A program made the translations under genes and the position numbers. Below are positions 51,210 through 59,078 of a DNA stretch of 64,000 nucleotides, one piece after another. Position 1 is the first letter of the stretch. Each line of letters opens with the position of its first letter. Origin of the DNA: Nonomuraea indica (GTDB taxonomy: Bacteria; Actinomycetota; Actinomycetes; Streptosporangiales; Streptosporangiaceae); the NCBI RefSeq assembly GCF_002850745.1, contig NZ_KZ559469.1:121995-185994 (forward strand), read 5' to 3'. The notes beneath the pieces are model-generated. The model did no database searches. It was not told the DNA's origin and saw only the letters and a list, made by a program, of their open reading frames with translations.

Positions 51210-51871
51210 TCAGTCGTCGGGCTGGCGACGGCGCTCCCCGGTGCCGGCCTTCCTGCCTTTCGCCCAGACGGGTGGCACCCACATGCACGGTTCGTCGCCG
51301 TCTCCGACGGTGCCCGCCTCGTCCTGCTCCCAGGCGTCGAAGTAACCGTCATAGAACGGGTCGGCGAATTCGCGACCGATCGACTCCGCGAGCCACGACG
51401 CGAAGGTGATGTCCTGAGGGAAGAGCGCATGGTCCAGCAGCACAGGTTGGGATCCCAGCCCCACATCGCGCCCGCAGGGTCACGGCAGTCCAGCACCGAG
51501 GCGATCGCACACCCCCAGTCCAACAGCTGGATCATGCCGGCTCGTCGTCCGTAGGACTCGGTTCGGAAGGCCACGGCCGATTCCGTGATGTCCGCGAAGA
51601 TATCGCTGCTCCAGAAGTCATGGCCCCGTACGCCGATGATGCCGCCCCGAGGACCGAAACCTCCGTTTCCCACCTCCAGATACAACCGCCGTAGCAGCGA
51701 AGGAAGGGGGTGACCGATCGCTTCCTCAGCCTCGGCAACCGCCTCACGGGAGGCCACCGGCAGGACCTCGGGCCCGGGGTCTGACCGGATCGCTTCGAAG
51801 ATCTCATCCTCGGTCATGGAGGGGACCGCTGGAGGAGGCGCCGAGAGTCGTTCACGTACATGAGGTTGCAT
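51210..51871 (-). pseudogene. SMI1/KNR4-family gene with a frameshift
   Basis: From ATG 51871 (MQPHVRERLSAPPP...MTEDEIFEAIRSDPGPEVLPVASREAVAEAEEAIGHPLPSLLRRLYLEVGNGGFGPRGGIIGV) the sequence is a clear SMI1/KNR4 (SUKH) protein: the W/Y-N-G-G-F-G segment is diagnostic. Near 51450 (GWDPNL) the frame must shift by one base to continue as VLLDHALFPQDITFASWLAESIG, ending at 51210. SUKH proteins are often immunity proteins of polymorphic toxins. It is a pseudogene or a one-base sequencing error. Confidence 0.72.
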
Positions 51872-52087
51872 GCTGCCAGTTTCGGCCGACGATGCCGGAA
51901 TGCCGCGACGGTATCCTCGCCGACTTGCCACAGCCGCACTGCGGCTCGACTGCCAGAGCAGTTCAACTTCGACCAGTCGGTGGGACCGCTCAGGGCGGGT
52001 CAGCGGTGGGCTTCCGGGCCGGCTCCTGGCTTGCGAGGGGTGGTCTCGATCTTCGTGGTCCGGGTTGTCCCGATCTAGACTTCCACG

Positions 52088-52717
52088 ATGAGCCAGTCAA
52101 GGAACTCCTGGCGTAACACCACGCACGACTGGGCGAGCGGCGTGGACGTCGAGCACCTCGCGCGGATACGTGCGGATCCGGCCGTGTTCGCTCCCGACGG
52201 CCTCCGGCATCTGATTCTCGAGGTGGTCGCCTACGCGGCCGACGAGGCGGAGAGCAACGGCGGGGGGCGCTGCACCATCACGCTTCACCCCGACGGCTCG
52301 GTGTCCGTGGCAGATGACGGGCGAGGCACCGACACCCGCTTCGACGACCAAGGACGCGCCGTGAAGAAACCCGTCATGGCGTCGAAGGACCTCCGGTTCT
52401 TCGACCACCCCGAGAGACAGTCGCTGCCTGACGGTCATCCGCGCCGGGGGATGTCCGTCGTCGCGGCGCTCAGCGAGTGGCTCGTCCACACCAACCGGCG
52501 GCGCGAGGGAGCCTGGACACAGCGCTACGAACACGGCGTTCCCGTGACCGGTCTGGTGCCGATCGCGGACGGCGGCGTCACCGGGACGGTCGTGCACTTC
52601 CGTCCCGACGGGCGCCTGCCAGGTCCTGCGCAGGCGGAGCTGGTCGGCGAGCTGGTCCGGTGTCCCGGCGCTTGGGGGGTGCTGTCGGTCGACCTGGACG
52701 ACCTGCGCGCTCCGTGA
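52088..52717 (+). CDS. Stand-alone gyrase-B-like GHKL ATPase domain, degenerate
   Basis: A 209-residue protein resembling the N-terminal ATPase domain of GyrB/ParE: GLRHLILEVVAYAADEAES (GyrB has the catalytic Asn where this has Tyr), SVSVADDGRGTDTR and GHPRRGMSVVAALSEWLVHTNRR (GyrB: GLHGVG-S-V-N-A-L-S). The transducer and DNA-binding parts are absent. The replaced Asn would weaken or abolish Mg-ATP hydrolysis. It may be a gyrase-interacting decoy or a ligand-binding protein; this is inference. Confidence 0.65.
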   Translation: MSQSRNSWRNTTHDWASGVDVEHLARIRADPAVFAPDGLRHLILEVVAYAADEAESNGGGRCTITLHPDGSVSVADDGRGTDTRFDDQGRAVKKPVMASKDLRFFDHPERQSLPDGHPRRGMSVVAALSEWLVHTNRRREGAWTQRYEHGVPVTGLVPIADGGVTGTVVHFRPDGRLPGPAQAELVGELVRCPGAWGVLSVDLDDLRAP

Positions 52718-53040
52718 CAGCCGATCGAGCTTCGTACGGCCCACGCGCGATCAGCCGAGTCCTCGGCTTCCGCAGGTCACCCGCCGCAGGAGGCGCGAGA
52801 CCGCTCATGCCTGCCTGTTCGCTCCTCCGGATCAGGTGGTCCGCGGGCTTGTGCGGGTGGCCCAGGGGGAGCGCACGCGAGCGCGTCTGCTCGGCCGTAC
52901 GCGACGCGTGCGGTGTCTGTGGAACGTGACAGGGGTGGGATGGTCGCCGGCCCGCTCCACGTGGCTTGGCCGGACGTGAGGAGAACGGCGGAGGGCCCGG
53001 ATCGCGTTGATCCGGGCCCTCCGCCGTTCGGGGTGGCGGG
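52718..53040. terminator. Intergenic with a very strong hairpin
   Basis: About 320 bases without a convincing gene. At 52984-53028 there is a perfect 20-bp stem (52984-53003 with 53009-53028) and a 5-base loop, ending 12 bases before the stop codon of the convergent PT-repeat gene, whose terminator it most likely is. Confidence 0.65.
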
Positions 53041-53889
53041 TCAGCCGGTGACCGGGATGTTGGTCTTCACCGGCGTCGGGGTGGGTGCCGGCTTGGGGTC
53101 GTCCTGCGTCACCGTGACCTTCTCGTCCCACTGGGTCCACTCGTGGATCACCGTCCCGGGGTCGCCCTTGCCGGGGTGGGTGGGAGTCGGCGTGCTGCTC
53201 GGCTTCGGCGTGGACGTCGAGGGGGGCGTCCGCGTCGGCGTGGGGGTCGCGGTGGGGGTGGACGTGGGGGTGGACGTGGGGGTGGACGTGGGGGTGGACG
53301 TGGGAGTCGCCGTCGGGGTGGACGTCGGAGTCGGCGTGACCGTGGGCGTGACTGTCGGCGTGGGCGTGGGCGTGACCGTCGGCGTGACCGTGGGCGTCGG
53401 GGTGGGCGTCGGGGTGGGCGTCGCCGTGGGGGTGGGGGTGGGGGTGGACTCGCACCTGACCCAGAACACCTTGTGCTTGGGTGCGCCGTGCTTCCCCTTG
53501 AAGGTCCAGAACAGCTTGTAGTGCCCGTTCGGCAGAGTCATGTCGACGGTACGGCCGTGCCCGTCCTCGTCGAGCACGAGGGAGCCGGTCTTCACCGTGG
53601 TCCCGTCGCCCGTGGGCGGCCAGGACCTGATCTCCCAGCTCACCCGTTCCACCTCGTCGAAGTTGAACCCGACCAGGTAGAACACGCAGACGTGCGGCTC
53701 GTCGCGCCGGTCGTCCTCCGGCGTCGTCCACTCATGGATCTTGACGTCGCCGTTGTCACCGGGCGGCCCCGACTGGACCGCTCCCGCTGCGGCCGAGTGG
53801 GAGACGGCGAGCACTGAGAGGGCCGCCACCGCGAGCATGAGGACCGCTGTAGCCCAGCGACGGACTGAGGAGAGTCTGGGGGGTGTCAC
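53041..53889 (-). CDS. Secreted PT-repeat protein
   Basis: A 282-residue protein: a signal peptide (WATAVLMLAVAALSVLAVSHSAAAG), then a beta domain of ~100 residues (GDVKIHEWTTPEDDRRDEPHVCVFYLVGFNFDEVERVSWEIRSWP...NGHYKLFWTFKGKHGAPKHKVFWVRCE), a ~75-residue Pro/Thr tract, and the end TNIPVTG at the stop. PT linkers are typical of actinomycete wall-spanning proteins. The VTG end recalls a sortase (LPxTG) site but has no membrane tail. GTG 53889 with GAGGTG before it is chosen over a longer start. Confidence 0.72.
   Translation of the reverse strand: MTPPRLSSVRRWATAVLMLAVAALSVLAVSHSAAAGAVQSGPPGDNGDVKIHEWTTPEDDRRDEPHVCVFYLVGFNFDEVERVSWEIRSWPPTGDGTTVKTGSLVLDEDGHGRTVDMTLPNGHYKLFWTFKGKHGAPKHKVFWVRCESTPTPTPTATPTPTPTPTPTVTPTVTPTPTPTVTPTVTPTPTSTPTATPTSTPTSTPTSTPTSTPTATPTPTRTPPSTSTPKPSSTPTPTHPGKGDPGTVIHEWTQWDEKVTVTQDDPKPAPTPTPVKTNIPVTG
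53222..53450. repeat. Hexanucleotide tandem repeats encoding a Pro/Thr tract
   Basis: Long runs of GTGGGG/GTCGGC-type hexamers encode TPTPTP... (minus strand) in the PT-repeat gene. Such tracts change length easily by slippage. Confidence 0.75.
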
Positions 53890-54054
53890 GTGCGCACCTC
53901 GAGGTGTCTGGTAGAGCTGGAGCCTCAAAGGACCCATCTGTGTAAAAATGTCACACCTGCCGGCCTCCCATCTTCAAACGTTCCAAACTGTTATTGATCG
54001 GGCCGGAGGGTTACACGTTCGTGTCGCATGTGTCATAAACCCCAGGAGCCGATC

Positions 54055-54834
54055 GTGCCGCTCGACGCCCCCTATCGACTCATCGGCGCCGCGCTCGTCG
54101 CCACGAGCCTCGTCGCCTCGACCCCCGCCGGCGTCGCCGCGTCGCCCGTCGCTCCGGCCTCCGGCGCCTCGATCGCGGCCACCGCACTCCCCCAGGCCAC
54201 CACGTTCACGGAGTTGAGCGGTCTCCCGCAGGACACCGACACGTTCGGCAAGCTGAGCGGCGTCGTGGTGCACCCCACCCGCGCCGTGGCCGTCCACGCC
54301 TCGCCCGGCGGCAGGCCCGCCGCCACCCTGCCGGCGAAGCAGCTCGGCAGCCAGACCTGGGTGCCCGTGGTGGAGGGGCGCAAGGGCTGGTACCGCGTAC
54401 TGCTGCCCAGCAAGCCCAACCACGTGACGGGCTGGATCAAGGCCAAGGGCCTGAAGAAGGCGCGCAGCCGCTACCGCGCCATCGTGAAGCTGGGCACCAG
54501 GCAGCTGACCGTGATGAACGCGAACAAGAAGCTCGGCACCTGGACGGTCGCCGTCGGCGGCCCCGAGACGCCCACCCCGGTGGGCAGGACCTTCATGCTG
54601 GCGGTGATGTCGCCGAAGAAGAAGACCTACAGCCCGCTGATCCTGCCGCTGGGCACGCACTCGGCGACGCTCGACACCTTCGGCGGCGGCCCCGGCACCG
54701 TGGCCTTCCACGGCTGGCCGGACCGGAAGGTGTTCGGCCAGGCGGTCACGCACGGCTGCGTAAGGGTGCCTGCTCGCGCGCTCAAGGTGCTCGCGGGCCT
54801 GCCGCTGGGGACTCCGGTTCTCATCGCCCCCTGA
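54055..54834 (+). CDS. L,D-transpeptidase (YkuD) with an SH3-like domain
   Basis: A 259-residue protein starting GTG 54055 after AGGAG (VPLDAPYRLIGAALVATSLVASTPAGVAASPVAP signal). An SH3b-like domain (VVHPTRAVAVHASPGGRPAATLPAKQLGSQTWVPVVEGRKGWYRVLL) precedes the YkuD domain with the catalytic segment FGQAVTHGCVRVPARAL (H-x-C-x-R; the Cys forms the acyl-enzyme). It makes or modifies 3-3 cross-links or attaches proteins to peptidoglycan outside the membrane. Confidence 0.88.
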   Translation: MPLDAPYRLIGAALVATSLVASTPAGVAASPVAPASGASIAATALPQATTFTELSGLPQDTDTFGKLSGVVVHPTRAVAVHASPGGRPAATLPAKQLGSQTWVPVVEGRKGWYRVLLPSKPNHVTGWIKAKGLKKARSRYRAIVKLGTRQLTVMNANKKLGTWTVAVGGPETPTPVGRTFMLAVMSPKKKTYSPLILPLGTHSATLDTFGGGPGTVAFHGWPDRKVFGQAVTHGCVRVPARALKVLAGLPLGTPVLIAP

Positions 54835-54926
54835 GGACGAACGGGGGCGGCCGACGCGTCGCCCCCCGCACCGGCGCAAGAGGGAAGCTCCGAGGCGACA
54901 AGCAGCTGGGCGATAACATCGCGATC

Positions 54927-55385
54927 ATGACGGATTGGGAGCTTCGTCCGGCTTCGGCGGCGGACGTCGAGGCGGTGGCCGAGTTGCGAGCCGTGGTTCT
55001 GCGGCCGGATCTTGAGCGGCTCGGGCGATACGACGAGCAGCGTGTGCGGCAGCGTCTTCGGGACGGCTTCGCGCCGGCGCACACCTGGGTGATCGAGGTG
55101 GACAGCGCCCTGGCCGGCTGCGTGGCGCTGCGGCCGGCCGAAGACGCCTACTGGCTGGAGCATTTCTACCTGGATCCGGACGCGCAGGGCAGAGGGATCG
55201 GCTCGGCCGTGCTGAGCAGGCTGCTGGAACGGTGCGACCGCGACGGAGCCGCGGTCCGGCTGAACGTGCTGCAGGGCAGTGCGGCCCGCCGGCTGTACGA
55301 GCGGCACGGGTTCACGGTCGAGACCGAGGACGCGATCGACGTCTTCATGGTGCGCCACCGCCGGAGCGCGGACCCCCCGTCGTGA
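54927..55385 (+). CDS. GNAT acetyltransferase
   Basis: A 152-residue single GNAT domain: ADVEAVAELRAVVLRPDLERLGRYDEQRV, motif A in FYLDPDAQGRGIGSAVLSRLLERCD, and VLQGSAARRLYERHGFTVETEDAIDVFM. ATG at 54927. Acceptor substrate unknown; such proteins acetylate small molecules, antibiotics or protein termini. It is a single gene, 30 bases before the small CarD-like protein gene but likely separate. Confidence 0.85.
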   Translation: MTDWELRPASAADVEAVAELRAVVLRPDLERLGRYDEQRVRQRLRDGFAPAHTWVIEVDSALAGCVALRPAEDAYWLEHFYLDPDAQGRGIGSAVLSRLLERCDRDGAAVRLNVLQGSAARRLYERHGFTVETEDAIDVFMVRHRRSADPPS

Positions 55386-55415
55386 GCGTTCGTACGGCGG
55401 CACATACTGGAGGGG

Positions 55416-55643
55416 ATGAATCGAGCTAGCGGCGCCCCCCGTCGCCACATGCCCACCAGTCCCTTCAAAGCCCCGGCCCCGGCTCCGCCCGTCGAGCAGT
55501 TCAGCGTGAATGACCAGGTCACGCACGATCGGTACGGCCTCGGCGTGGTCATCGGTGTGGAGGAAGAAGCCGCCGTGATCGTCGATTTCGGATCGCGGCA
55601 GGAACGCATCACGACACCGTTCAAGAAGCTGTACAAGCTCTGA
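55416..55643 (+). CDS. Small Tudor/CarD-like protein
   Basis: A 75-residue protein: FSVNDQVTHDRYGLGVVIGVEEEAAVIVDFGSRQERITTPFKKLYKL. The VTHD-YGLG-V-GVE and VDFG...KL pattern is that of the small Tudor-like barrel found in CarD/CdnL, UvrD/PcrA C-termini and Mfd, which bind RNA polymerase or nucleic acid. The N-terminal ~25 residues are a Pro/Ala-rich tail. Conserved widely in actinobacteria with unknown role. Confidence 0.72.
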   Translation: MNRASGAPRRHMPTSPFKAPAPAPPVEQFSVNDQVTHDRYGLGVVIGVEEEAAVIVDFGSRQERITTPFKKLYKL

Positions 55644-55688
55644 GCCTGCCGTACCACGCGGAGGCACGGCGGCACACAGCGCGGGCGC

Positions 55689-55729
55689 GTCCACGCCGGC
55701 GGTCCGGCTCAGGCCGTGCCGGCGTGGAC
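55689..55729. terminator. Inverted repeat between converging genes
   Basis: A 12-bp stem (55689-55700 with 55718-55729, GTCCACGCCGGC and its complement) with a 17-base loop, in a GC-rich gap. Possible terminator for both flanking genes. Confidence 0.5.
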
Positions 55730-55791
55730 CGTCGCGGTGGCGAGCCGGTGCTGCCGCCGTGCGTGCGCCGCGTGCTGTTCGCGTGTGCGGG

Positions 55792-56244
55792 TCAGCCGAG
55801 CCAGCGGCCGTCGCGCATGAGGTCGCGCCCCCGAAGCTCGTTCGCCTCCCGCCAGGCCTGGACGCGCCGTGGCCGGATCCGGAAGTACTGGTAGGGCTCG
55901 TCGAGCTCGCGCGGGTCGAAGCCGGTCTTGGCCGCGAACGCGTCACCCGTGCCCGGGGCCAGGTCGGCGAGGTCCACGGGTTCGGCGGCGCCGTCGACGA
56001 GGACGACGTCGCGCGTCGGCCCGAGGGCGAGTCGCACGCGGCCGTCCGCCAGCAGGTTGCGGCCGGTGACCGAGGCACGCGGCGTCGAGACGAGGAACGC
56101 GGACCCGTCCCAGAGGTACGAGAGCGGGATGAGGTGAACGCCCGTAGAGCCCTGCGTCGCGACCCAGAGATCGACGTCGCTCTCGAGCCTCGCGCGCGTG
56201 TCGCGCAGCCTCTCGTCGAGGTCCCGCGGCGGCGCGTCTGTCAT
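55792..56244 (-). CDS. Pyridoxamine 5'-phosphate oxidase-like FMN-binding protein
   Basis: A 150-residue split-barrel protein: ARLESDVDLWVATQGSTGVHLIPLSYLWDGSAFLVSTPRASVTGRNLLADGRVRLALG...RDVVLVDGAAEPVD, typical of PNPOx-like F420/FMN-dependent reductases. It ends with PRRVQAWREANELRGRDLMRDGRWLG. ATG 56244 is chosen because GGAG precedes it; two longer starts exist. Substrate unknown. Confidence 0.78.
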   Translation of the reverse strand: MTDAPPRDLDERLRDTRARLESDVDLWVATQGSTGVHLIPLSYLWDGSAFLVSTPRASVTGRNLLADGRVRLALGPTRDVVLVDGAAEPVDLADLAPGTGDAFAAKTGFDPRELDEPYQYFRIRPRRVQAWREANELRGRDLMRDGRWLG

Positions 56245-56344
56245 GGTCACTCCAGTCATAGCGTGAAGAGCCCCCGCACTTCTGAGGAGGGCTCCGTGGG
56301 TCATCGGTCGCGGCGCCGTCAGGGCCGGTCTCCTGCCGGACGGC

Positions 56345-56767
56345 TCAGCGAAGCTGCTGGATGCGGACCAGGTTGCCCGCCGGATCGCGGAAGGCGCAGT
56401 CGCGCACGCCGTACGGCTGGTCGGTCGGCTCCTGGACGACCTCGGCGTCGTCGGCCGCCTGCAGCCTGTCGAAAGTGCCGTCGAGGTCCCGGGTGGCCAG
56501 CAGGATCCAGCCGTAGGTGCCCTTGGCCATCATCTCGGTGATGGTCCTGCGCTCGTCCTCGGTGATGCCGGGGTCGGCGGCCGCCGGCGCCAGGAGGATG
56601 GACGTGCCTGGCTGGTCGACGGGGCCGACTGTGATCCAGCGCGTCTTGCCGTGTCCGACGTCGCTGCGCACCTCGAAGCCGAGAGTGTCACGGTAGAAGG
56701 CCAGGGCGGCGTCCGCGTCGTCATGCGGGAGCGTGCTGGCGTGGATGGTGAGGTCCATGGCCCTCAC
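56345..56767 (-). CDS. VOC-family (glyoxalase/bleomycin resistance-like) protein
   Basis: A 140-residue protein: LTIHASTLPHDDADAALAFYRDTLGFEVRSDVGHGKTRWITVG, ATRDLDGTFDRLQAADDAEVVQEPTDQPYGVRDCAFRDPAGNLVRIQQL, the two beta-alpha-beta-beta-beta units of the VOC fold with the conserved DPAGN turn. Could be a metal-dependent lyase, dioxygenase or drug-binding protein. It is 124 bases downstream of the RibD-like gene on the same strand. Confidence 0.85.
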   Translation of the reverse strand: MRAMDLTIHASTLPHDDADAALAFYRDTLGFEVRSDVGHGKTRWITVGPVDQPGTSILLAPAAADPGITEDERRTITEMMAKGTYGWILLATRDLDGTFDRLQAADDAEVVQEPTDQPYGVRDCAFRDPAGNLVRIQQLR

Positions 56768-56890
56768 GTTAGCGGCGGCTCGGTGACCGGGGCTTCTCGG
56801 ATCCTGATCGGCGGCCGCGGAGACGATCCGCTGTGGACGGATCGTCGATCGGCAGCGCCGGTCGCTGTGTCCGGCATGCTCGGAGCGGTC

Positions 56891-57436
56891 TCACGCGACA
56901 TCCGGTACGTAGGTCAGGTTGAGCACGCCGGTCGTGAAGGTCTCGGACGTGACCAGCTTCAGCGGGTGGGTCGGCGTGTCCTCGAACAACCGCCGGCCAT
57001 GGCCGACGACGATCGGGTGGACGAGCAGGTTGAGCTCGTCGAGGAGCCCGTTGGCCAGCAGCCATCGCACGGTCGTCGCCGAGCCGGACATCTGGATGTC
57101 GCCGTCGATCTCCTTCTTGAGCTCGCGCAGCTCGGCCGCGACGTCGCCGGAGACGACGGTGGTGTTGGCCCAGTCCGCCTTGCGCAGGGTGGTGGACACG
57201 ACGTACTTGCGCGCGTTGTTGAGGGATCTGGCGAGGTCCTGGTCGGCGTCCGTCGCCGTCCAGTACGCGGACCACTCGTCGTACAGCTTGCGGCCCATCA
57301 GGAGGGCCGCCGCGCTCTGCATGCCGGCCTCGACCACGGCGCCCATCTCGTCGTTCCAGTACGGGAAGTGCCACTGGTCCGGCGACTCGACCACGCCGTC
57401 CACGGAGATGAAGAAGTTGGAAACGATCTTTCCCAT
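56891..57436 (-). CDS. Dihydrofolate reductase/RibD C-domain family protein
   Basis: A 181-residue protein: GKIVSNFFISVDGVVESPDQWHFPYWNDEMG, ALLMGRKLYDEWSAYW, YVVSTTLRKADWANTTVVSGD, LKKEIDGDIQMSGSATTVRWLLANGLLDELNLLVHPIVVGHGRRLF. This is the common stand-alone RibD C-terminal layout, NADPH-binding, real substrate unknown. ATG 57436 starts the family N-terminus. A related protein lies at 48852. Confidence 0.85.
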   Translation of the reverse strand: MGKIVSNFFISVDGVVESPDQWHFPYWNDEMGAVVEAGMQSAAALLMGRKLYDEWSAYWTATDADQDLARSLNNARKYVVSTTLRKADWANTTVVSGDVAAELRELKKEIDGDIQMSGSATTVRWLLANGLLDELNLLVHPIVVGHGRRLFEDTPTHPLKLVTSETFTTGVLNLTYVPDVA

Positions 57437-57506
57437 GGTGCTGCCCCTTCGTCCGGCGGTGTCGCCTCCGATCACCGCGACTGGGAGGTTACGGGGGAAC
57501 GAGCGC

Positions 57507-58232
57507 TCAGGTCTTGTACAGAAGCGACAGCGGCTCCGGCGCGTCCCCGCCGGACAGCTGCGTCGCGGTCCGTCCGATGTAGCGGGTCAGCGACCGGGCC
57601 AGGTGTGGCTGGTCGAAGTATCCGAGCCGGTGGACCACGTCGTGGGCCGGCACCCCCTCCTGGATCAGGACCGCCGCTCGCCTGGCGCGACGGATCCGCC
57701 GGACGGCGCCGTGGGTGAGCCCGGTCACCGCCACGAAACGGCGCTGGACGGTGCGTTCGGACACGGCCGGCGGGGCGCCGCGAAGCACCGCGGCCACGAC
57801 CGGGTCGGCGTCGAGGACGCCCTCCCGCACCATCCGTCCCACGAAGGCCTCGGCGTTGTCGTAGTCGGGCAGGCGCCAGGCGGAGCCCTTCAGCCGGAAC
57901 GACCTGCGGGTGGCGTCAAGGATCTCCGCGGAGCCCCCGACGAGCCGGCTGACCGGGAGGTGCGGCATGGACGTGCCGACGGAGAAGCTGATCCCGAAGA
58001 ACGTGGCGTCCTCGGGCACGGGAGCCGGACTCGCCCACGGCTCCGGCCCGTGCACGGCCGCGTTCACCTGGCCGCGGTGCTCCCAGAAGACCAGGTCCCA
58101 GGACGCCGTCGCAACGGAGGTCATCCGGCTGACATCGTCGCTGGCGCTCCGCCACACCCGCTCGATGTACGGCGAGTCGGACGGCCGGCTCTCGACCTCC
58201 AGGCCCATCCGCGTCATCCCCTTCCGCCCCAT
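57507..58232 (-). CDS. AraC-family transcriptional regulator
   Basis: A 241-residue protein: an N-terminal sensing part (SPYIERVWRSASDDVSRMTSVATASWDLVFWEHRGQVNAAVHGPE) and a C-terminal AraC domain (VSERTVQRRFVAVTGLTHGAVRRIRRARRAAVLIQEGVPAHDVVHRLGYFDQPHLARSLTRYIGRTATQL). It lies 71 bases upstream of the RibD-like gene on the same strand and probably regulates it. ATG 58232 is the longest start; ATGs at 58217 and 58208 are close alternatives. Confidence 0.86.
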   Translation of the reverse strand: MGRKGMTRMGLEVESRPSDSPYIERVWRSASDDVSRMTSVATASWDLVFWEHRGQVNAAVHGPEPWASPAPVPEDATFFGISFSVGTSMPHLPVSRLVGGSAEILDATRRSFRLKGSAWRLPDYDNAEAFVGRMVREGVLDADPVVAAVLRGAPPAVSERTVQRRFVAVTGLTHGAVRRIRRARRAAVLIQEGVPAHDVVHRLGYFDQPHLARSLTRYIGRTATQLSGGDAPEPLSLLYKT

Positions 58233-58271
58233 GACCGCGGGACGAGCATCCCATCCGGCCTCAGCCCGGAG

Positions 58272-58520
58272 TCATGCTCCCACGCCCTCCTCAGCCTCCA
58301 CGGCCTCCCCGGCCTCCGCCGCCTCCCAGCGCAGCAGGTCGCCCGGCTGGCAGTCCAGGACCTCGCACAGCGCGGCGAGCGTCGTGAAGCGCACCGCCTT
58401 GGCGCGGCCGTTCTTGAGCACCGCCAGATTGGCGGGCGTGATCCCGACGCGGTCGGCGAGCTCGCCCACGGACATCTTCCGCCTGGCCAGCATCACGTCG
58501 ATGTCGACCACGATGGGCAT
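58272..58520 (-). CDS. Small XRE-type regulator (YozG-like)
   Basis: An 82-residue protein: MPIVVDIDVMLARRKMSVGELADRVGITPANLAVLKNGRAKAVRFTTLAALCEVLDCQPGDLLRWE, the HTH of the YozG/DUF2975-associated class, with an Ala/Glu-rich tail. One base of its start is shared with the stop of the DUF2975 gene (TGATG), so they are coupled. It probably represses this operon through the dyad at 59050. Confidence 0.85.
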   Translation of the reverse strand: MPIVVDIDVMLARRKMSVGELADRVGITPANLAVLKNGRAKAVRFTTLAALCEVLDCQPGDLLRWEAAEAGEAVEAEEGVGA

Positions 58521-59017
58521 CAGATCACCTCGTTCAGCTCGGCCCGCATCCGCGCCGCCTCGACGTCGCGGGCGACGGCCTGGGCGAGGAGCATCCGCAG
58601 GACGAGGACGACGAGCGCGACCCCCAGGATCGCCACGGAAGCCCCGCAGATCAGCAGGACCACGCCGGGAGCGACGGCCTCGCCCGGAGCGAGGAGGACC
58701 GCGAGCGCGAACATCAGGACGGCCGCCGCCACGACCGCGCCGATCACGACGTGCACGTACCGGAAGGCCGCGTCGGAGAACACCGTCCCGCGCCGGACCA
58801 TCGTCACCAGCCGCCACACGCACACGAGCACCACCTGGACCGCCACGACGCCCAGAACGACGATCGCGAGGAACGGCGTGCGCACGTACGCGTAGTCCGC
58901 GTTCAGCCCCTCCAGGTCGGCGGCGAGCAGGGGCACCATCACCGTCTGCACGAACACCGAGCCGGCCAGCAGCACCACGAGCACGGCACGCAGAGCGAGC
59001 ACCGTCAGCTTGCCCAT
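58520..59017 (-). CDS. DUF2975 membrane protein
   Basis: A 165-residue protein with four hydrophobic segments (starting MGKLTVLALRAVLVVLLAGSVFVQTVMVPLL). The charge pattern and coupling to a YozG-type HTH gene are typical for DUF2975 pairs. AAGGAGGG precedes ATG 59017 and fixes the start; the longer frame has none. These pairs are thought to be membrane sensor/regulator units of unknown function. Confidence 0.85.
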   Translation of the reverse strand: MGKLTVLALRAVLVVLLAGSVFVQTVMVPLLAADLEGLNADYAYVRTPFLAIVVLGVVAVQVVLVCVWRLVTMVRRGTVFSDAAFRYVHVVIGAVVAAAVLMFALAVLLAPGEAVAPGVVLLICGASVAILGVALVVLVLRMLLAQAVARDVEAARMRAELNEVI

Positions 59018-59049
59018 CACCCTCCTTCCATCGAATAACGAGAGAAATA

Positions 59050-59064
59050 TATCGAATTTCGATA
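59050..59064. promoter_or_regulatory. Palindrome before the DUF2975/HTH operon
   Basis: TATCGAATTTCGATA (7-1-7 perfect dyad) lies 33 bases upstream of the DUF2975 start in the AT-richest spot of the region. A likely operator for the YozG-like regulator. Confidence 0.6.
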
Positions 59065-59078
59065 GGAGGAGCAAGGGG

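Noticed and set aside
53222-53450. Independent repeat element
   Set aside because: It is the coding repeat of the Pro/Thr tract of the PT-repeat protein.
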